Source: Phyllostachys edulis
Taxonomy: Eukaryota; Streptophyta; Magnoliopsida; Poales; Poaceae
Assembly (NCBI GenBank): GCA_036346405.1
Contig: CM070566.1
Span: forward strand, 10,202,355-10,266,354
Length of the DNA stretch: 64,000 bases
Reading direction: 5' to 3'
Shown one piece after another: positions 45,001 through 54,849 of this stretch (position 1 is the first letter of the stretch; each line of letters opens with the position of its first letter). Made by a program: the position numbers and the translations under genes. The notes beneath the pieces were generated by a model. The model saw only the letters and a program-made list of their open reading frames with translations, was not told the origin of the DNA and made no database searches.

Positions 45001-45652
45001 AAGAAATCCTTACCTATATGCATTTGTATTTCTTTTAGATCCTAGAGGTAAAATTGATGTAGTTGGTAGTGTACTTGATCTTCTTAGTGATGCTCTGAGG
45101 CTATACTATACTAACTATTTTGCAGTTCATTCTCGACTATCTGAGGTTTACCAAAGGTATGAAAATAAGTTCAGAAAAGGCGCTCATAGCGACAAATATG
45201 TGGGGCAAGATTTTCGATGGCTCTTCCTCCGGTCGAGTTTTCTCCTTCTACACCACCTGCTAAGCCAAGACCCACAAGGAGTGGGGAACTATCCACCTAT
45301 CTAAACAATGATACGGTGGATTTCAACTCAAAAGGCTTCGAAATTTTGCAATGGTGGCAAGCCCATAAATTAACATATATCGTGATATCCATACTTGCGT
45401 GATGTGTTAGCATTCTGTCTCAACGGTTTCCTTGAGTCTACTTTTAGTTTTTACGGAAGAATATTGGAGGAGAGAAGAATAAGTCTCACAAGTGAAATGA
45501 TAGAGATAATTCTATCTGTGAAGGATTGAGAACAAGCTGATTCACAAACTACAAAGGATTGAGAACAAGCTGATTCACAAACACAACACTCTATGAAAAA
45601 TCCAGAGTTGACGGAGGTGTTCAAAAATCTGTACTTAGACAATGACATGTAG
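42100..45652 (+). pseudogene. hAT-family transposase, disrupted, split by a Mutator-like element
   Basis: hAT transposases excise and insert DNA transposons. A BED-type zinc finger remnant is at about 42350-42460 (AICK, then HLLKHVTKCKAKQW). The catalytic region at 42650-43330 reads RDLVKYYNERRNK, VDYLSVVAHYVN, then in other frames DFGRIDKIFSITLDNATSN, CTCHIINLIVK and FGLDILGKVE. After the insertion it continues at about 44990 with LLDPRGKIDVVGSVLD, LRLYYTNYFAVHSRLSEVYQ (about 45098) and SGELSTYLNNDTVDF. The C-terminal hAT dimerisation domain follows (ILQWWQAHKLTY at about 45342, then STFSFYGRILEERRISLTSE and KDWEQADSQTQH-like sequence) up to a stop at 45650. About ten stops or shifts are present. 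At 45523-45586 a 31-base segment is tandemly duplicated, and the expected Trp codon reads as a stop. Confidence 0.87.
43374..44838. mobile_element. Non-autonomous Mutator-like element inside the hAT pseudogene
   Basis: Terminal inverted repeats of about 100 bases: 43374-43485 begins GAAAAAGTCGGTTTACTCC, and 44740-44838 ends GTAATGGGACTTTTTC. They share GAACTATCGA, GTTTACC and ACAAAACGGTTTTTACC. Flanking nonamers AAAAATTAG (43365-43373) and AAAAATTAT (44839-44847) match at 8 of 9, the duplication length typical of Mutator-like elements. The 1465-base element is GC-rich inside (43560-44720), with overlapping frames on both strands and no transposase. The interior could be captured gene sequence, but I do not recognise it. 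Confidence 0.82.
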
Positions 45653-46206
45653 AACAGGATGCATGTAGAGCTACTGTTTGCATTTTTTTCCTTTGCTATG
45701 GTTTCCTCATTTTGAGTTCTTACTTGGTGAAGGTTTTAACGATGCGATCAGTTGAATATTAATAAAGATCTTTATTATATTTTCAATATGATTGTCTTAT
45801 TTTTTTCAATTTCCATATCTATTTATGAATTCTACATATTTTTATGTTTTCTAGAGTTTTTGAACCTACTTGACTAAATGGGGTGACCTTGGTCCACTCA
45901 ATAAGCGGGCTTATATCAGCGGGCCGATACAAGCGACTAATAGACGATGTCTAGACCGCTTCTCCGATACATAGACCAGCGACGACAAACTCATCTAATG
46001 ACCAGACCAGAAGCCGTATCTAGATAAACCGAACCGACTCATGCCCATACTATACTGGCCGGGCCGCCATTTGGCCGGCACTACTCCCTCCACTTCTCCT
46101 CTCCGAAACTTTTCGTCTCCCCGCCCAAATCCCACGCCCGCTCCCTTCCAAATCCCAGTTCCCAAACCCTCCCCAACCTTCGCGAACCTTCTCGAAGCGC
46201 CGCCCA
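45653..46206. other. Spacer between hAT pseudogene and FANCM piece
   Basis: A/T-rich to about 45890, then moderate GC. The last 150 bases (46080-46206) are pyrimidine-rich, as expected for the FANCM 5' untranslated region and core promoter. No convincing TATA box was seen. No other gene or element was recognised. Confidence 0.45.
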
Positions 46207-46870
46207 ATGGCCGCACCACCGCCGCCTCACCCTGCCCCCATCGCCGTCGACGACGACGTAAGCGCCCTCTATCCTCCTCCTCGCGCATCCGCTCTCAATT
46301 TACCTTCTCCAAACCCTAACCGCAGGGCTTCGACTGGGAGGCGGCCGTGCGCGAGATCGACAGCGCCTGCGCCCTCGCATCGGCCTCCGCCGCCACGGCT
46401 ACTACGGCCACCGTTTCGACGACTGCGCCGCCGCCCGAGCCCTCGGCCCCGGCGCCATTTCACGGGCCATCGGCGGGCGGCGGGCGGCAGTCGACGCTGG
46501 ACCGCTTCGTAGACTCCTTCACCAGGAGGCAACTGGCGAAGGAGAGGGCGCCTCCTGAGCGGGCCGTCTCGGTGGCAGCAGTGGCGCCGACTGGCGAAGC
46601 AGGGCGTCAGGGTCCGCGCCGATAGGGGTTGCTCAAGGAAGGCGGACCAGGAGGAGGTCGTGGAGGAGCCCTGCGCAGTGGCTCTCGACCACGAGGCGGT
46701 GCAGACTTCGATCTATCAAGTGAGTGCTTTGGATTTCTACCTGTATTTCGCGAGTTTTAGCATAGCCTGTGAGCGTTTTTGTGAAAGACATTCTTGTTTA
46801 TCAATGTACCTAAAAATGTCACTTTGGTAGTTGTCATGGTTGGGATGATCTTCTACTGACAACTTACTTG

Positions 46871-46919
46871 TTGAGAGACCTTTAGGGTGCCTTTTTTTTT
46901 TTTTTTGAGAGACCTTTAG
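46871..46919. mobile_element. Tiny poly-T insertion with 15-base flanking duplication
   Basis: TTGAGAGACCTTTAG occurs at 46871-46885 and again at 46905-46919. Between them is GGTGCC followed by thirteen T. A perfect 15-base direct repeat around a homopolymer is what an extremely 5'-truncated, poly-A-tailed retroposition in reverse orientation would leave. It lies in FANCM intron 2. Confidence 0.7.
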
Positions 46920-46933
46920 TGATTTTTGATATC

Positions 46934-47085
46934 TTTTTTTGAAACAAGGGCAGGTGCTTTGCCGCATTTCATCAGTAGAAGAAGAAATACAAATACCAAC
47001 CCAAGATGGGCAAAGATACCTCTTAAACACCAAAAACCCTGTTTCATTTTTGAGATTAAGATTCACAAAAGCAAACATAAGTATC
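46934..47085 (-). mobile_element. LINE 3' end fragment in FANCM intron 2
   Basis: A run of seven T (46934-46940) is followed by GAAACAAGGGCAGGTGCTTT and ATTTCATCAGTAG, which on the minus strand reads like the 3' tail of plant L1 elements (CTTTGCC ... poly-A). The right limit is approximate and no clear target duplication was found. Confidence 0.55.
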
Positions 47086-48823
47086 GGCAGATGTCAAAAT
47101 TGTTTCTTTGCTTGATTCTATTGCTTTGTTTATGCAGCTGGCAAATAAGGTAAATACCTTAATTTCCTTTCAAGAAACAACCTTTTTTGGCTTTATGGTC
47201 ATAGCATTATTCTAGTATAACCTGGATTATATATATGCATCTGACTAGATGGTGCGAATTGCTGATGTGCAAAATTTTATTTGCCCATCTAGGCATCTAG
47301 ACCTTGGGTTATTTATCTCTACTGGAAATCCTTGATTTTTTAGCTGTTGGATAGCCACCTAGCTCCGTATGGAACCCCTGAGCTCCAACACGGATGTGCA
47401 AAGTTTCATTCCTCATTACAAATGAAATGATGAAATAATGACATTAAGCAGATCAGAAAATATCCTCTGAAACTTCTATCGAAGATTCTGTTTTGTTCTA
47501 GTTATATTTTGCTTTGTAAATATTTCAAGGCCTTAGACTTCCGCTAGTTGATTAGCTGTCTAATCCAAGCCGCAAATGTGAGCTTTGTAATTTGTTTGCC
47601 TTTTGTTCACATGTTGCAGCTAATATAGAAGTCCGAGAGTACCAGCAATATATTGTCCAAAAGGCTTTGTTTGAATACACTGGTGGCTTTGCCTACTGGA
47701 CTTAGCAAAACTTTTATTGCAGCGGTAGTGATGTATAACTACTTTAGATGGTTTCCTGAAGGTAATGTTTGCTACCAAACTGGAACCTTTTATCTCTCCT
47801 ATGTTGTATTTCATGTTGAACTTTTTACAGAAGGTACTTGCTGACAAATTGCTCTTCTTATCTGATAAATTTGAAAAGTTCAGGTAAAATAGTATTTACT
47901 GCTTCTTGGCGTCCTCTTGTTGCTCAGCAAATCGAGGCATGCCATAATACAGTGGGCATACATGAGTATTAAAATTTATGCTGTAGATATTAGTTCTTGT
48001 TTGGTGTCAGTTAAATATTTGAGCATTTTCCTCCGCCAGTGCTGGGAATTAATGAGATTTACTTGTTTGCAGGAGTGGGCTATTGATATGAAAGGGGATC
48101 TAAGCCCTTCGAAGCGATCAGGTTTTTGGAAGTCTAAACGAGTGTTTTTTGTCACTCCACAAATTCTGGAGAATGATATACAATCTGGTGATTTTCTCTC
48201 AATGTTTCTGGTATTCTTATTAATCTTTTGTTGTGTATTTTTGTTCTTATACTTTACTTTGTCATTTGAAGATTCATTTGTTGATTTAGAGCGATATCCA
48301 AACATGGGATTAATTTTAAAACAACCACACTTTTATTTTTGGTATAATGAGAATGCAGTTGCGTTAGAGCCTTTATCGAAATGGAGTCAGGCACCAAAGA
48401 CAGTAGTATTGTGTGCATGATGAACGTATACAAATGTCCCACATAGCATCAAATTAGGTCCAAGTACTAAAGTTTACCTTGGTTCAGGAAACCATGTTAT
48501 AACAAGACAATTAACTTTTCATCCCACACCAGCTCTATTCAATCCCTGTCACCTTTTCATTTAATATTTTTGCCCCAATTTATGTTTGGATTGACCACTT
48601 CAGAACTAAACTATCTACAGTAGGCCTTCTAGTGGTTTGTCAAGTTCGTGTTGCATACTTTCTTGTTCACACTGACTTTGCTGTTATTATTTCATCAGCT
48701 CTTCTCTGATCTGACATTATGAAGTTTGCTTTTAACAGGTATATGCATGGTGAAGCAACTAGTTTGCTTAGTGATCGATGAAGCTCATCGAGCTTGAAAT
48801 CATTCTTCTTGTGTTGCTATTAA

Positions 48824-49229
48824 GTGAGGCATGTTTCACACTCAACTATTTTATTCATCTTGTTTTATCTGCACTTTGCAATGCTCATCTTTTATCTATA
48901 TATCTACAAACAATGGTGATATTCAAAGTACCTCAGCCCGCTTTGGAGGTTTAGAAAATCCACAATAATCCTAAATCGAGAAAAAAGCAAAATTCCTATA
49001 GATTTCTCTCATGAATCGAGAGAAAAAGATAAGATCTACAACACTTATTTGGTGGGGCGATTATAGCGGTGTAGATTAATCATGTATATATATTACAAGA
49101 TTAGAATAGAGAGTCTTTTATATTTTTTATCATCTTTTGTATTGCCTTATATCGTATATGGCATGCACCCTTGTACACTATATATATTGCCCATTGGGCC
49201 TCTTCAATATACACACAATATTCATAACA
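48824..49229 (+). mobile_element. Possible copia LTR, 3' part
   Basis: A/T-rich DNA ends in TATATATTGCCCATTGGGCC and CACACAATATTCATAACA at 49229. A tRNA-Met-like primer site follows directly, and the CAACA/TAACA ending fits copia LTRs. The LTR start was not found; part of this interval (48824-49000) may instead be FANCM intron or flank. Only the right boundary is supported. Confidence 0.45.
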
Positions 49230-49243
49230 TGATATCGAGTAAA
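49230..49243 (+). promoter_or_regulatory. Probable primer-binding site
   Basis: TGATATCGAG resembles the plant copia primer site TGGTATCAGAGC (complement of initiator tRNA-Met) with a substitution and a deletion. It starts directly after a CA-ended LTR-like sequence. Confidence 0.5.
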
Positions 49244-50172
49244 GGTTAGGGTTAGGGTTAGCGTTCTTTGTAGCACTTGCCGCCGCATAAGCGAAACGAG
49301 GTTGCCAAAGTGCGCTTTGCCATGGTGGATAGAACAACAACTTACAACTTGTCAGGTGGGGAGTGCGTCTTGTGACTCCCGTATGGGCGTGTGTGAAGCC
49401 GGGTGGGAGGCGGCGTGTGGGAAACCTTGACTTCGCTCCCTGTAAAGGAGCTGGCCAGCTTCGGGTTCTCTTCGCAGAATCCGCCATGTGGGAGGATTGC
49501 TTGGTGATCTTTTGTCTTGTTGGTTCGTTTGGATTTAGATCGGGGAAGGAGGGCTAGTTGGTGGAGGCAGAAAAGATCTGGGCTCCTTATTCTTTTGGTG
49601 GGGAGGCTGCTCAAACCTCCCGCTCTGGCTTCTTCTGACTTCTTTTCTTCTTGCCAATATTGTTGCTAGTTATCCTAGTATCTGCTTGCTAGTTATCCTA
49701 GTTATCCTTAGGCTTTTCTTTCTTAGTGTCGTTTCTTCATTGCGTCCATCCAAGTCCATACCACTCAATCTTTGAGTTAAATCTAAGCCATGTGAGTCAT
49801 AAATTAGTTGTCGATCATAGAAGTATAGGAATTGCCTTATGCATGGCGGGCATTCACTCCGTTCTTCTTTACGAGCGTCACGAGATAGTAGAAGTCGTTA
49901 TGATCGCCTCTTTCTTAATTGCCATACTGACCCACAAAACCCATGGCGGCCTATCTTCATGTTCTTAGTCGTCTTGAGCTTCGATCTGCTTATTGTTATG
50001 CTTCCACCTATTCCTATTCGACTTGATTTGTGACTCTCTCTATTCATGTCATTTTCATCATGTTCTTAAATGCGTGTTCTTGCGATTCGACTTTCTCGGC
50101 CACTTGCACTTTGTGTTTTATGGGTTGTTGGGCGATCGAGATGGAATATTTTGATACTCTACATATTTTCCA
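49244..50172. other. Unassigned sequence up to the assembly gap
   Basis: Two TTAGGG units at 49244-49260 are too short to be telomeric. The rest has only short frames (49101-49487 minus, 49363-49557 plus) without domains. It would be the internal leader of the suspected copia element, but no gag motif was recognised. CTAGTTATCCTAG repeats occur at about 49665-49705. Confidence 0.4.
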
Positions 50173-50272
50173 NNNNNNNNNNNNNNNNNNNNNNNNNNNN
50201 NNNNNNNNNNNNNNNNNNNNNNNNNNNNNNNNNNNNNNNNNNNNNNNNNNNNNNNNNNNNNNNNNNNNNNNN
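50173..50272. other. Assembly gap, exactly 100 N
   Basis: A run of 100 N is the usual placeholder for a gap of unknown size. Sequence on the two sides need not be truly adjacent. The second duplication copy starts about 460 bases after it. Confidence 1.
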
Positions 50273-50461
50273 GAATTACAATTCAACAGCGTCACGTAGG
50301 GCATTTTCGGCATATAAGTACTACCCTTCCACGTTGGGTTCTCCTACATCTAGACTTCAACACAATCTCTCTCGAGACGGATAAGCAGGGAGGATATCCG
50401 TGAACTCATAAAGACTCTGCGACCTGGATGAACAAAGGAGCGTGCGGAGGCACCTCCCATA

Positions 50462-50683
50462 ATGGCGTCGCTCCCCATAGCGATAAACCCTACGGAACAT
50501 CTCAACCAGAGCATTCGCTACAACACCACTTGGGGAGCCCGCCCTCTGTTGGTGCATGGACACATGCAAGTTCTTCAAGTCAAGCGGCTCGGCTTGGGCA
50601 TGCGTTATTGGGGTTCTTTGAACTACTCATGCGACTATCTCGACCCTTTGTTGGGACCACGAGCAGCTATCGGCGTGCAGTGA
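50462..50683 (+). pseudogene. Short unknown frame upstream of the charged protein
   Basis: A 73-codon frame (MASLPIAINPTEHLNQSIRY...CDYLDPLLGPRAAIGVQ) ends at a TGA. It has aromatic and Gly residues but no domain I recognise. It is close to the start of the next frame at 50697 and may once have formed one protein with it, separated now by a stop and frameshift. The equivalent in copy 1 would lie just left of the window. Confidence 0.35.
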
Positions 50684-50696
50684 GACCAATTACAGT

Positions 50697-51104
50697 GTGT
50701 TCTCCTACCATTTCTCTTTCAAACCCTACACTAACAACCTCTCCTGTCTACTCGTAGTCTCTGGATCCGCTATGTGGCTACATGAAGTGGATCAACCAAG
50801 AGATCCACCCACACTACGGTGGACTCTCGACCTCGGGGAGTGGGATGCCAAGAGGGACCACGAGAGGAGGGATGAGGATCGTCGCAACAAAGAGTGCCAC
50901 GAGCGCATCCGACGGGAGACGCAAGCTCATCTCGAGACGTGCAGGTGTAGGGAGCGCATGGCTCGCATAAGAGGGCGAGAGAAAGAGGAAATGGTTGCGA
51001 GAACCAAGGTGGTCGGCGAGGAGTGCAACGCCGCCCGCAGAGCAAATAGCTCGTTCCGCGCGATGGTCCGACCCTCTTCGTCCATATGTCCCATATATTT
51101 CTAA
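50697..51104 (+). CDS. Hypothetical charged, coiled-coil-like protein, 135 residues
   Basis: This frame is open for 135 codons. After about 45 residues it becomes extremely rich in Arg, Glu and Lys (EWDAKRDHERRDEDRRNKE, then RIRRETQAHLETCRCRERMA and REKEEMVARTKVVGEEC), which predicts a long alpha-helix or coiled coil. The C-terminus is VRPSSSICPIYF. The homologous stretch at 1-375 is broken. The start is uncertain because sequence upstream looks coding as well (50462-50683). Family and function are unknown; location in repeats favours a retroelement-associated frame over a host gene. Confidence 0.4.
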   Translation: MFSYHFSFKPYTNNLSCLLVVSGSAMWLHEVDQPRDPPTLRWTLDLGEWDAKRDHERRDEDRRNKECHERIRRETQAHLETCRCRERMARIRGREKEEMVARTKVVGEECNAARRANSSFRAMVRPSSSICPIYF

Positions 51105-53021
51105 TTCCCTAAAGGCATGTGTGTCACAGTCCTTGATTAGTTAGCTTACATGCCATATAACCCCTTGTCGGATCAAGCGTGTCGTATTGTTATCGTCGCA
51201 CCATTTCTCCAAAATTGTCCATCGTGCATGAATTCACTGGCGTCGCAATATCACTTACCTTTCTACTTATGAATGATTGATACCTCAATCGTCCTCATAA
51301 AATTATTGAGAAATTCACGCACTACAACAACATACGATGATCACAAAATGTTATTGCGAGTCTAATAGATTTAAATACCGTTCAAAATATACAAAAATCA
51401 CAAACACACCAACGGTTTAGGGTTTAGGGTCTTCTTGTCGCTTGATTGAGCTGGCGGCAATTCTCGTTAGTTCAAATGGCGGCGACTTCACATCGCCCAT
51501 TCAACTCACGGCAGGAAGGCTATTCACTTCTATCGCCGATACAAAGTGGGCCGTGACGAGGAGAAACGAAGTCCTGGCGACAGGGACCTAGTTTTGTAAT
51601 TTTTTAGGGCAACTATTTATTTTTAAAATTTTCTTTTAAAATTATATTATTATTTTTAAAAAAATCCTATCGTGGCGCTTGGCACTTTAGGCTAGAAGAG
51701 AGCAATTTTGGTTTGAATTGGAAAGTTTTTTTTATTTGTAATAGTAACAAAAGTAGCCTTTGTTCACACTAGCGGTGAAACCATGGCAAAAATAGAGGGG
51801 GTGCTAAGATTAAAACTAATATGAGATAAACATATATTGAATTGTCTTGTTCAATCCAAACTCACATATAACTAGAAAAAAATGCAAATTACAGTGAAAA
51901 ACAGCCCAAATTCTCTTCAACCTCTAGCTCATGGACCATCTTCTTCCATGGAGAACAGTCGGTGCTCTTCCTCCTATCACCCTAAATTTCGACAGAGGTA
52001 GTAGTAAGCAGTACCTTTAGTGCGGCGGGAGGAGCAGTGCTCTAGCACCCCCAAGCCTGAGGTAACCGTCCTGATTCACACAAAATTGCACCACGGTAGG
52101 CATCTATCATGCTCCCAGTCCGTGAAAGGCACCTACCCCACTCCTAGACTGCGGCAGGCCACATGGCGAGCTCCTAGTCCACGACAAGAATATGCTGCGC
52201 CCGGTGAAACATGCAGAGCCATCTGCCAGCTTCGCATGTGAGTCTGCTGCGGTCTGAAAGCAGAGCAAGTGGCTTTCGCGGACTGAGAGCACAATAAGAG
52301 TGCTAATTTTATCATTTCAGATATGAGGAGGCTACATTTGCTATTTCATTTGAAAAAGATACTAACGTGCAAAAACCGAGGAGAGGTAGGAGAGAGGGAG
52401 ATGTGGTTGGTGTGATGGAGAAATTGAATGCTTAAGTACTGCTAGCTCTTAGATTTGTTATCTTTCCTAAAAAAAGACTTTTTATCATTCAAATTTTTTT
52501 AGGCAGTGGTTATAAGAAAAGCTTCTGATGATTTTTTTTTTCTTCCTTTTTTTTAAAAAATGAAGTAGGACAGGTGAAGAACTGTAACCTTCTCTACAGC
52601 TGAAGCGGTGGAACATTCAGGCGCATATTGTCATCTTCAGCTCTTAACATTAGGTATGCGAGGAAGGACACGTTATAACTATGAAAACATCAATCAAACA
52701 CAATAATATAAACCAAACTCCTTTCGAACAGTATTTCAGGAAGCTTCAAGGTGCGGCTAGCTACTTGGTAAAACTAACCTCATATACACACACACACACT
52801 AGTTTAAGTTGACCAAACATATTTGCTCAACCACTACAATAGATCGAGCCATTCCAATTTAAAATGATAAAGATAGACCGAGTGTACTGACTTGTTTTTA
52901 TAGTTGCTACGCTTTCTTTTAAAAGGAAGAAGTTTCACGCGAACAAGCCGAGTATCCCCTGTTCTTTTGCATGAAATCAAACACTGCTATTCGGCAAACC
53001 GCCCGAGATGTCGACAAAGAA
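51105..53021. other. Duplicate of the non-coding stretch at 376-2316
   Basis: Same order of landmarks as copy 1: palindromic units at about 51430-51560, telomere-like doublet near 51415-51428, CA run near 52785-52798. No gene is recognised. The frame at 52020-52241 corresponds to 1221-1538 but is shorter, which argues that neither is under coding constraint. Confidence 0.5.
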
Positions 53022-53148
53022 GAGGGCATGGCGAACCAACCCGTCAAGTGAAGCACAGGGCAAACCTCTGCACCGAAACGACGCCGATGCTTCATGCGAT
53101 CTGACCACGGTCTTCTGCCTGAGGCGAACCCGCAGCCGGGCACTTCTT

Positions 53149-54184
53149 TGTTGGAAATCTAGTCAATTTTCGGTATATTTTAATCCGAAATCGATATATA
53201 AAACATAGCGAAACATGCATGAAATCTATCGCGATGTATTCATATTAAGCTAACGAACAAGCTAACGAAACATCTATTAACATATTCATAGCGCCTGAGA
53301 AGAAATACACGGAAAGGTTTCAATTTATACCCTCGGGCGGGGCGGTGCGAGAGACAGGGCGTTTGTTACCATCGTCGACATGATGGCCTATTCGATGTAG
53401 TCGTCGGCGTGAAGCGGGGCGAAGCTTGATGCGGGAAGATGTTCGCGATGCGATCCAATGAGCGGTTCACCACCGAGAAGTAAGCGTCGCAGATTGAGCG
53501 ATCGTGTGATCGCTCCCAAAAACGATCGCGCCTACGTGCGGTACACAAGCAGACGAAGTTCAGGAGGCCTACTCGCCGAAACTTGTGCGCGCAAGGCTCG
53601 GACCGGAGATGACGGAAACAACAACAACCGTGGAAAAAGCGTATTGTGAAAGTAAGTAGAAGATGCGATACTCTGTTCCTCTTATAGCCAAAACTTCGAG
53701 TCAAAGGCCAGCGATCGGCCACCATAAAGGACCGAGAGTATGACCACCATGAAGGACCGGTGGTGCCGGATCACCATGAAGGACCCGATGGTAGCAGTCA
53801 CCATGAAAAAGTGCGCTCTTTTAATAGCCAAAAATAAAGAGACCGAGACCAGCGATGCGCTATCAATATCGGTGTCGTTTAGTTTTTCAAATAGATAAAA
53901 AAAATCGCGCGCGCTTTTGACTGCGCTAGCGTCTGCAGCGCTACGCCTTACGCCCGCACGCCGCGGCTTGCGGCGCGGCTGCGGCTCGGCGAGCGGCCTT
54001 GCGTGTGTTGTCTCTTAGCTCTCTCCAATTCCACAAGGGGCTAACACGTTCCACCTTATAAATGGTGTAACTCCTTAATCCCTCCATGTGGGACTAAGCA
54101 GTTACACCTAGCATTAATAGTGGGCCTAGGAATTTCATTTGATTAATTGCTAAATTAAATGGACCAAGCCCAATTAATCCAACA
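53149..54184 (-). repeat. Copia 3' LTR
   Basis: On the minus strand it starts TGTTGGATTAATTGGGC (from 54184) and ends CCAACA (53149), giving TGTTGG/CCAACA inverted ends as in BARE/Angela-type copia LTRs. It is 1036 bases. Positions 53149-53493 match 58585-58928. A purine-rich tract (TTTGGTGGGAT on the minus strand) lies immediately upstream, as expected for plus-strand priming. Confidence 0.9.
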
Positions 54185-54197
54185 ATCCCACCAAATT
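54185..54197 (-). promoter_or_regulatory. Copia polypurine tract
   Basis: Minus-strand AATTTGGTGGGAT directly precedes the TGTTGG start of the 3' LTR. This is the normal position and composition of the polypurine primer for plus-strand DNA synthesis. Confidence 0.7.
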
Positions 54198-54849
54198 TCA
54201 AGGCACGAGAAATGCTCTCGATTCTTTGTTGTTTGATATACCGGTGTTTCGATGGAAGCTATTAAGTTGAACAACCATCTAGGAAAGGAGTTACACTCAT
54301 CCTGGCCCGAACAATGGACTATGCCTTGAATTGGCAGTTTTGTGCGAACAAGCTTTGTCCAATTCCTTTACTAGTACTAAATTTGCCTAAAGCATCCCCT
54401 ACGGTTGGAGCATATAAGTCATACTCCATGCCTATTCATGAGTATCTAGAAATCACCCAAATCTCATAGGCGTGACCGGTGATCGAACTCATATAGGTGT
54501 GTTCCTTCTAAGATGTCTTGTAGGCCGACATCTCGCTTTAAATAAGCCACTTTCGGATCACATTAAGGTAAAAACCAACCTACCATACAAAATAGGAGAG
54601 AAGTGCATCATTAAAATGAGCCTTGTAAAGGTCTCTCCTCCTAGTCAACCAACGGCTTGTTTCACCATCCTACTTCACGGGATCTCCGATCCGTGAACAA
54701 TTACCAGCGTGGTATGACTCATGTGGGTCTCGAGCCCATCTCACTCGATGCACTATCTATCACATTACGTGATAAACCCTTTGTAAATTATGCGCGGATT
54801 ACTAGGTCATGCGGACATAGTCGGCGCTATCACTCCGAGTTTTTGACTT

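Larger units (their letters stand above)
46207..48823 (+). pseudogene. FANCM: FANCM-like DEAH helicase, first six exons only, disabled
   Basis: FANCM is a DNA translocase that remodels replication forks and limits meiotic crossovers. Exon 1 (46207-46257) encodes MAAPPPPHPAPIAVDDD with a GTAAGC donor. Exon 2 (46326-46719) contains GFDWEAAVREIDSACALA and STLDRFVDSFTRRQ, then a frameshift before 46625, then ALDHEAVQTSIYQ. Exon 3 (47620-47761) has EVREYQQYIVQKALF, a shift, and the Walker A region LPTGLSKTFIAAVVMYNYFR with Ser where Gly is expected. Exon 4 (about 47884-47966) has GKIVFTASWRPLVAQQIEAC with a lost donor. Exon 5 (48073-48187) has EWAIDMKGDLSPSKRSGF and VFFVTPQILENDIQSG. Exon 6 (48739-48823) has ICMVKQLVCLVIDEAHRA and then a stop. 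The second helicase half and C-terminus are absent, so this is a truncated duplicate. A promoter could still be present. Confidence 0.9.

Noticed and set aside
49244..49260. TTAGGG repeats as telomere remnant
   Set aside because: Too short, and the unit is not the usual plant TTTAGGG.
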